From: an uncultured Sphingomonadaceae bacterium
GTDB taxonomy: Bacteria > Pseudomonadota > Alphaproteobacteria > Sphingomonadales > Sphingomonadaceae
Reading direction: 5' to 3'
Length of the DNA stretch: 64,000 nt
Assembly (NCBI GenBank): GCA_947496865.1
Contig: CANMEE010000002.1
Span: 1,261,825-1,325,824, forward strand
Each line of letters opens with the position of its first letter. Position 1 is the stretch's first letter. The translations under genes were made by a program, and so were the position numbers. The notes under the pieces are model-generated. The model was not told the DNA's origin. It saw only the letters and a program-made list of their open reading frames with translations, and did no database searches. Shown here piece after piece: positions 58,058 to 64,000 of this stretch.

Positions 58058-60178
58058 ATGCTGGACAAAACATCTCACCCTGATGCGCCTCGCCGGCGCT
58101 GGTACTGGCCTTTCGGCCGAAAAGCACCTGTGGAAACCGTCTTCTACGAGCCATATGGTAATGCGCTCCATCCACATTTGCCGGACGAACCAATTGCGTC
58201 GCCCAAAAAACCGCACGGTAAATGGTGGTGGTACAGCCGTGGGCTGGCGGCTTTTCTGTTCCTCTTCATCCTGCTGATCGCCTGGCTTGCCATTACCGCC
58301 CCGCTGTCCAAGTCTTTGCAGCCCATTGCTCCGCCTCAAATCACCCTGCTGACCTCTGATGGCCAGCCGATTGCGCGCAACGGTGCTGTTGTTGACGAGC
58401 CTGTAAAAATCACCGCGCTTCCCGATCATGTGATCGACGCTTTTCTGGCGATTGAGGACCGGCGTTTTTATTCCCATTGGGGCGTCGATCCTCGCGGTCT
58501 CGCGCGGGCAGCGTGGAGCAATGCCACCGGCAGCGGCATGACTCAAGGCGGCAGTACGATCACCCAGCAACTCGCCAAACTGACCTTTCTAACGCCCGAG
58601 CGCAGCCTGACCCGCAAGGCGCGTGAAATGCTGATCGCTTTCTGGATGGAAGCACGATTGTCGAAAGACCAGATATTGGAACGTTATCTCTCCAATGTCT
58701 ATTTCGGTGACAATGTTTACGGCCTGCGCGCGGCATCCCTGCATTACTATTATCGCAAGCCGGAAAATCTGAAACCGGAACAGGCGATCATGCTCGCCGG
58801 ACTGGTGCAGGCTCCTTCCCGCCTTGCGCCGACCCGCAACCCTGATCTTGCGGCCAAACGGGCTAAACTAGTCAAGGCAGCAATGGTCAATGGCGGCTTC
58901 CTGACGCAGGCAGAGGCCGACAAGCTGCCCAATCCGGTGCTGGATGTTCGGACCAAGAATACCGTTCCGACAGGGACCTATTTTGCTGACTGGGCGATGC
59001 CGCGGGCCAGAGCCCTGTCGGAAATGAGCTATAGCAAGCTGACGCTAACGACGACGCTGGACTCCCGGTTACAGCGGATTGCCAACAATGTCGTCAGCCG
59101 CGCACCACTCGGAAAAGCGCAGGTCGCGCTGGTAGCGATGCGGCCGGATGGCGAGGTCGTGGCGATGATCGGCGGGCGCGATTACAAGCAATCGGCCTTT
59201 AACCGCGTGACGCAGGCAAAACGGCAACCGGGGTCAACCTTCAAACTGTTCGTCTGGCTCGCCGCATTGCGCGCCGATATCCGGCCCGATGACATGGTCG
59301 ATGACAGCCCGATTACCAAAGGCGGCTATCTGCCGAAAAATGCCGGCGAGAAATATCGCGGCGAGATCACCCTGAAAGAGGCGTTTGCCAAATCCAGTAA
59401 CGTCGCAGCCGTGCGTCTGTTCGGACAAGTCGGCGACAAGGCAGTGATCCGTGAGGCCAGAAACCTTGGCGTCACGTCGAAACTGGCCGAAGATGACCCT
59501 AGTCTCGCGCTGGGCACATCAACCATGACGCTGATGGAGCTGACAGCCGCCTATGCTGGCGTTGCCAACAATAGCTGGCCGGTAAAACCCTATGCGTTCA
59601 AAAAGGGTGAACAGAGCTGGGGTGAATGGCTGTTTGATTGGCCGGGGCGTTACGGCAACAGCACCCATGAGCGGATGGAAGATATGCTGCGTACTGCAGT
59701 CAATGACGGCACGGGTCGCAACGCTCGCCTCTCTATTCCCAATTATGGAAAAACCGGGACCAGCCAGAACAACCGCGACGCACTGTTCGTTGGTTATGCG
59801 GAAGACTTGGTGGTCGGCGTGTGGGTCGGCAATGATGATAATAGCCCGCTGAAAGGTGTTAGCGGCGGCACTATTCCCGCCCGCATCTGGCGAGACTTCA
59901 TGAGTCAGGCCGTTAAAGGCGCGGGCCCGGTCAACAAACCGAAACCCGTTGAGAAACCGGATCCCGATGGCCCCATTAAGCCGCTCGATATACCGGATAT
60001 TGAGGACCTGCAGGACATTCCCATCGACCTTGGCGATTCTGAAATCCGGATTAAACGCAATGATGGCGTTTCTCTTTCGACCGAAATTGGCGGTATTCCT
60101 TTGGACCTGAACATTGATGGTGATGGCGTAGCCGTCCAAACCAGGCGCGAAGAAGCGCCGCCTCCCGCGAACCGATAA
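58058..60178 (+). CDS. Bifunctional penicillin-binding protein, class A (PBP1A-like)
   Basis: GT51 motifs EDRRFYSHWGVDPRGLARA, GGSTITQQLAKL; transpeptidase PGSTFKLFVWL (SxxK), SSN, KTGTSQNNRDALFVGY. Confidence 0.95.
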   Translation: MLDKTSHPDAPRRRWYWPFGRKAPVETVFYEPYGNALHPHLPDEPIASPKKPHGKWWWYSRGLAAFLFLFILLIAWLAITAPLSKSLQPIAPPQITLLTSDGQPIARNGAVVDEPVKITALPDHVIDAFLAIEDRRFYSHWGVDPRGLARAAWSNATGSGMTQGGSTITQQLAKLTFLTPERSLTRKAREMLIAFWMEARLSKDQILERYLSNVYFGDNVYGLRAASLHYYYRKPENLKPEQAIMLAGLVQAPSRLAPTRNPDLAAKRAKLVKAAMVNGGFLTQAEADKLPNPVLDVRTKNTVPTGTYFADWAMPRARALSEMSYSKLTLTTTLDSRLQRIANNVVSRAPLGKAQVALVAMRPDGEVVAMIGGRDYKQSAFNRVTQAKRQPGSTFKLFVWLAALRADIRPDDMVDDSPITKGGYLPKNAGEKYRGEITLKEAFAKSSNVAAVRLFGQVGDKAVIREARNLGVTSKLAEDDPSLALGTSTMTLMELTAAYAGVANNSWPVKPYAFKKGEQSWGEWLFDWPGRYGNSTHERMEDMLRTAVNDGTGRNARLSIPNYGKTGTSQNNRDALFVGYAEDLVVGVWVGNDDNSPLKGVSGGTIPARIWRDFMSQAVKGAGPVNKPKPVEKPDPDGPIKPLDIPDIEDLQDIPIDLGDSEIRIKRNDGVSLSTEIGGIPLDLNIDGDGVAVQTRREEAPPPANR

Positions 60179-60272
60179 TGGGGATCGATAAGCGCTCGTA
60201 AACACCCTACCAAAATCGCTGAATTTAGACCTTTGATTCCGCTCGACTTTCCGCTTATGGCTGTTGGCTTCT

Positions 60273-62102
60273 ATGGCTGACCGTTCCAAACTTGATGATC
60301 TGAAAGACGTGCTCGGTGGCACCGCGCGCGCCATGTCTCACGAACCCGAATTAGAGCTGGCATATACGGCCGAGGCGCCTTCCCAATCCGGGCCGCATCT
60401 CAAAGTCCCGATGCCCGCCCGCGATCTTCCCGCCGATCAAGTGGCTCAAGCGCGCGGTTTTGCCGATAGTTTTGCGCTGAAATTGCGCCATCATAACGAA
60501 GTCCGACATCGCAAAAATGCGCCGCAAGAGGCCATTGCACGCGCCTGTTTCGATGCCCTAGAGCAAGTCCGCACGGATGCGCTGGGTTCTCGCAATATGA
60601 AGGGCGTCAACGGCAATCTTGATGCGGCGCTCGAAATGCGGATGCGTTCTGACCCGATATCGCGTGCGCAAAACCGCGACGAAGTGCCTATTTCCACTGC
60701 TCTCGCGTTGCTGGCTCGGGAAAAACTGACCGGCGAAGCGCCGCCTGAGTCCGCCCAAAAGGGCGTCGATATGCTGCGCGAGTGGATTGAAGAAGGCGCT
60801 GGCGCTGATCTGGAAGGGCTTAATCTGACGCTCGACGATCAAGATAGTTTTGCGAAGCTCTCGACGCAACTGCTCGAACATCTCGACCTTATCAAGAGCG
60901 ATGATGAAACATCGGAAGCCGATGACAGCGATGATGATTCTGATGAAGACAGCGATGATCAGGAAGATGATGGCGCGGATGATGAGGCCACGGGCGATCA
61001 GGGGCAACAGGACATGCGCTCCGAACAGTCCGAAGATGACGCGCAGGAAAGCGAAAGCGAACTGAACGCCGACGACCTGGAAGAAGGCGCGGAAGAGGAA
61101 ATGGGCGACGCCGGGGATGATGGCATGATGCCTGTGCGCCCCAATCGCCCGATGTCCGACCTGCCGCCCGGCTTTGACTATGCGCCGTGGACCGAAAAAT
61201 ATGACGAGATTATCAGCGCGACCGAATTATGCGATGAAGAAGAACTAACACGGCTCCGCGCCTTTCTCGATCAGCAATTGACCAATTTACAGGGAGCAGT
61301 GACAAAACTTGCCAACCGCCTCCAACGGCGTCTGATGGCACAGCAAAACCGCAGCTGGGATTTTGATCAGGAAGAAGGCATGCTCGATGCCGCCCGCCTC
61401 GCCCGCGTCGTAAGCAACCCAGCGCACAGCCTGTCCTACAAGATAGAGCGGGAAACCGATTTCCGCGATACGGTTGTCACCTTGCTGATCGACAATAGCG
61501 GTTCCATGCGCGGTCGCCCGATCAGCATCGCCGCGATCAGCGCCGATATCATGGCGCGCACACTCGAACGCTGCGGCGTCAAAACAGAGATTTTGGGCTT
61601 TACCACCCGCGCCTGGAAAGGCGGTCAGTGCCGTGAAAGCTGGCTCGCAGAAGATCGCCCGGCCAGTCCCGGACGGCTTAACGACCTGCGCCACATCATC
61701 TATAAACAGGCCGACGAACCTTGGCGGCGAGCCCGTAAAAATCTTGGCCTGATGATGCGCGAAGGCTTGCTGAAAGAAAATATCGACGGCGAAGCATTGC
61801 TCTGGGCCCACAGCCGCCTGATCGCTCGGCCCGAAGAACGCCGTATTTTAATGGTGATTTCCGACGGCGCGCCAGTGGATGACTCAACGCTATCGGTTAA
61901 TCACGGTGCCTATCTCGAAAATCATCTGCGCAAGGTTATCGACTGGATTGAAAGCCGGTCACCGGTACAACTGGTCGCTATTGGCATCGGCCACGACGTA
62001 ACGCGCTATTATAAACGTGCGGTGACGATCATGGACGCGGAACAATTGGGCGGCACCATGGTTGAACAACTTGCTGGCCTTTTTGATGAGGAAAAAAAAT
62101 GA
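60273..62102 (+). CDS. cobT: CobT-like VWA-domain protein (cobaltochelatase subunit family)
   Basis: Long acidic linker, then [60 protein letters not shown] at 60273 preferred over 60264. Confidence 0.92.
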   Translation: MADRSKLDDLKDVLGGTARAMSHEPELELAYTAEAPSQSGPHLKVPMPARDLPADQVAQARGFADSFALKLRHHNEVRHRKNAPQEAIARACFDALEQVRTDALGSRNMKGVNGNLDAALEMRMRSDPISRAQNRDEVPISTALALLAREKLTGEAPPESAQKGVDMLREWIEEGAGADLEGLNLTLDDQDSFAKLSTQLLEHLDLIKSDDETSEADDSDDDSDEDSDDQEDDGADDEATGDQGQQDMRSEQSEDDAQESESELNADDLEEGAEEEMGDAGDDGMMPVRPNRPMSDLPPGFDYAPWTEKYDEIISATELCDEEELTRLRAFLDQQLTNLQGAVTKLANRLQRRLMAQQNRSWDFDQEEGMLDAARLARVVSNPAHSLSYKIERETDFRDTVVTLLIDNSGSMRGRPISIAAISADIMARTLERCGVKTEILGFTTRAWKGGQCRESWLAEDRPASPGRLNDLRHIIYKQADEPWRRARKNLGLMMREGLLKENIDGEALLWAHSRLIARPEERRILMVISDGAPVDDSTLSVNHGAYLENHLRKVIDWIESRSPVQLVAIGIGHDVTRYYKRAVTIMDAEQLGGTMVEQLAGLFDEEKK

Positions 62103-62770
62103 ACGTAACCGATGCTGTCAATTCACGCCGTTCCGTGCGCCAATTTCTCGACAAGCCGGTTGATCAAAAAACGCTTCAGAAAGTCCTAGAAACCGCCGCG
62201 CGTTCGCCGTCAGGCGGGAATACGCAGCCATGGAACGCCATCGTCGTAGGCGGCGATGAGCTCACCCGTATCGCTGGTGCTGTAAAAGCCAAAGTCCCTA
62301 CCGCCCCAGCTGGCGAGGATATGGAATATGACATTTATCCCAAAGGTCTTGAAGGTCGTTATGAAGAACAGCGGCAGGGTGTAGGCAAGGCCATGTTTGG
62401 TGCTCTTAAAATTCCCAAGGAAGATGGCGGAGCACGGATTAAGCAGATGATGGCAAATTGGGACAGCTTTGGCGCCCCAGTGCAGCTGTTTACTTACACC
62501 CGCAAATATATGGGCCCGCCACAATGGTCTGACATGGGCATGTGGTTACAAACCGTAATGCTATTGCTACGTGAAGAAGGTCTGGACAGTTGTCCGCAAG
62601 AGATTTGGGCGATGTATGGTACCTATATGCGCGAACTGCTCAATATCGACGATGATCACATCTTTTTCTGCGGTATGGCCATTGGTTATCGCGATCCCGA
62701 TGCACCGATTAACAATTTCGATGTTCCGCGTGCTCCATTGGCCGAAAGTGTAAAATTTCACGGATTCTAA
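62099..62770 (+). CDS. Nitroreductase family protein
   Basis: [47 protein letters not shown] overlap with cobT. Confidence 0.94.
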   Translation: MNVTDAVNSRRSVRQFLDKPVDQKTLQKVLETAARSPSGGNTQPWNAIVVGGDELTRIAGAVKAKVPTAPAGEDMEYDIYPKGLEGRYEEQRQGVGKAMFGALKIPKEDGGARIKQMMANWDSFGAPVQLFTYTRKYMGPPQWSDMGMWLQTVMLLLREEGLDSCPQEIWAMYGTYMRELLNIDDDHIFFCGMAIGYRDPDAPINNFDVPRAPLAESVKFHGF

Positions 62771-62821
62771 ATTATGTAACACCTTGAAAATAAATCATTT
62801 TATTTTCAACTGTTTCATATA

Positions 62822-62835
62822 GTGACAATTGTCAC
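62822..62835. promoter_or_regulatory. Perfect 14-bp palindrome, putative operator
   Basis: GTGACAATTGTCAC in the nitroreductase-to-TPR intergenic region. Confidence 0.4.
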
Positions 62836-62866
62836 CTCATTTAACCCACAGTGTCCATTAATTACT

Positions 62867-62980
62867 ATGCCAGACTCGGAAACGTCGCTTATGAAGGTTT
62901 CTGAGGGATTTTCGGGTCGCAATTTGAGCAGCTTAGCCGATGAGCTTGAGCTGCCATGGGGTATTGTGGGGAATATATGA
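62867..62980 (+). CDS. Possible 37-aa leader ORF upstream of the TPR-like gene
   Basis: MPDSETSLMKVSEGFSGRNLSSLADELELPWGIVGNI*; stop overlaps the next start (ATGA). Confidence 0.25.
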   Translation: MPDSETSLMKVSEGFSGRNLSSLADELELPWGIVGNI

Positions 62981-64000
62981 TCGGTCCGAGTAATTTGCGC
63001 TTGCCGCTATTGGCATTGCTTCCGCTATTGGCTGCCACGTCGTCCATTGCCTATGCGCAAGGTACGCCGGTCGCGCTGCGGGACAGTTTTCCCATTGGTT
63101 CCGGTGATGGCACGCTCTGTCAAGTCCAGGACCGAAGCCTCGAAAACAAAGCAAAAAAGACTATTTTTGACCGCAGCTGGGCCGTCGTTTGCCGTGATTC
63201 CGCTCGGCCAGTTGGCTATGTCTATGCTTTTCGGTCGCCCGAAAGCGATGTCGTCACCCATATCGCCGAATATCGCGCCGATCGCATTTCCTGCGATGAT
63301 CAGACCCAGCAAGACAGTTTTGATGGCATCGGCCAACAGATTTGCAAGCTTGCCGACGAACCGGTCAGCTATTCCATATATCAACAACAACGCGGCAATG
63401 TGTCTTACGTGGCCGAAGGCTTGACCGTTTACGACAGCGCGACTTTACTTGCACTCAAATCGGTTGTCGCAGACAAAATCGTCAAAGGCAAAATTGATGT
63501 CGCTTCGACATCAATCGAAGACCCGTTCGCATTTGCTCGTGTTCAGGCGCTAACGCTCAAACCTGACCAAGCGTTGGCCGAGGGCTATCGCCGCAATCTT
63601 AGCGGTAACTATGCGGAAGCCGCAGCCTTTTTCGAAACTTTGCAACAACGTACCGCGGGCATGGATAATCAGGATATTAACCCGGAAGAATATTACATTA
63701 ATCGCGCTTTGCAAAAATCAAATCTCGGTGAATTTGCCGAAGCAGATGAACTGTTCAAACAAGCACGATCCGTGATTTCAACGGATATCGTCAATCAGAA
63801 ACTCTTGCGAAATTTCGAGGGCATGCATCTGCTCAATCAGGGCCGCTACAATGATGCAGTAACGCGGATAAACTTGCCAATAGATGCTGCTGAGAAGCAA
63901 CGGGATGCGATATTTTCGGATCTCACCATTTCGGCTCCCATTGCCACGCGTATCAACGGCGATAACAAAACAGCCAACTTGCTGGGCCTTAAAGACGATC
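62977..64000 (+). CDS. Exported TPR-like protein, 3'-truncated by the window (possibly a TPR/CHAT-domain protein)
   Basis: Open frame from ATG 62977 through the window end; signal peptide MIGPSNLRLPLLALLPLLAATSSIAYAQ; helical-repeat-like AEGYRRNLSGNYAEAAAFFETLQQ...ALQKSNLGEFAEADELFKQA...GMHLLNQGRYNDAVTRI. Absent from the ORF track. Confidence 0.75.
   Translation, partial: MIGPSNLRLPLLALLPLLAATSSIAYAQGTPVALRDSFPIGSGDGTLCQVQDRSLENKAKKTIFDRSWAVVCRDSARPVGYVYAFRSPESDVVTHIAEYRADRISCDDQTQQDSFDGIGQQICKLADEPVSYSIYQQQRGNVSYVAEGLTVYDSATLLALKSVVADKIVKGKIDVASTSIEDPFAFARVQALTLKPDQALAEGYRRNLSGNYAEAAAFFETLQQRTAGMDNQDINPEEYYINRALQKSNLGEFAEADELFKQARSVISTDIVNQKLLRNFEGMHLLNQGRYNDAVTRINLPIDAAEKQRDAIFSDLTISAPIATRINGDNKTANLLGLKDD

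Noticed and set aside
59519-60334. 271-aa - strand ORF
   Set aside because: Antisense to the PBP gene, which carries full GT51/transpeptidase motifs.
60880-61140. Strongly acidic Asp/Glu-rich low-complexity stretch
   Set aside because: Expected acidic linker of CobT-family proteins, not a novel insertion.
1-64000. tRNA, rRNA, CRISPR arrays, transposases, integrases, phage genes
   Set aside because: None seen in intergenic gaps or translated ORFs; repeats present are short palindromic elements without spacer-repeat periodicity.

Overview
The window is a contiguous, gene-dense chromosomal segment of an alphaproteobacterium. Gene content and order (argS-SPOR-nagZ-scpA-scpB-tatABC, infA-maf-RNase E/G, hisG-hisD-nusB-thiL-hppA, bolA-dnaJ-cobS/cobT, several TonB-dependent receptors) suggest Sphingomonadales; this placement is inference. 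I see no rRNA, tRNA, CRISPR array, transposase, integrase or prophage. Main blocks are: a sterol desaturase/GMC oxidoreductase pair; LytTR regulator/hydrolase; haloalkane dehalogenase-like protein, M3 peptidase and purT; a ZnuD-like TonB receptor followed by two tandem entericidin-like mini-lipoproteins absent from the ORF track; the Tat/Scp/ArgS operon; ispH-thrB-rnhA; a Tad/Cpa pilus cluster (cpaA-B-C-D-E-tadB-tadC) with no cpaF ATPase; a maiA-TonB receptor-MarR operon; a TonB receptor-like protein with an Arg/Gly/Pro-rich insert; a coupled GNAT + JmjC/cupin pair; hppA-thiL-nusB-hisD-hisG; bolA-dnaJ-cobS-PBP1-cobT-nitroreductase; and a truncated TPR-like protein at the right edge. The observations most worth checking are the cpaF-less Tad operon with a 13-codon ORF coupled at both ends where cpaF would normally sit, the Shine-Dalgarno-sequestering inverted repeats before the tandem entericidins, a Zur-box-like dyad before the ZnuD-like receptor, the GNAT-JmjC pair, the CobS/CobT-PBP-nitroreductase arrangement, and REP-like hairpins with compensatory base changes. 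No searches could be run, so family calls rest on recognised motifs and gene context.
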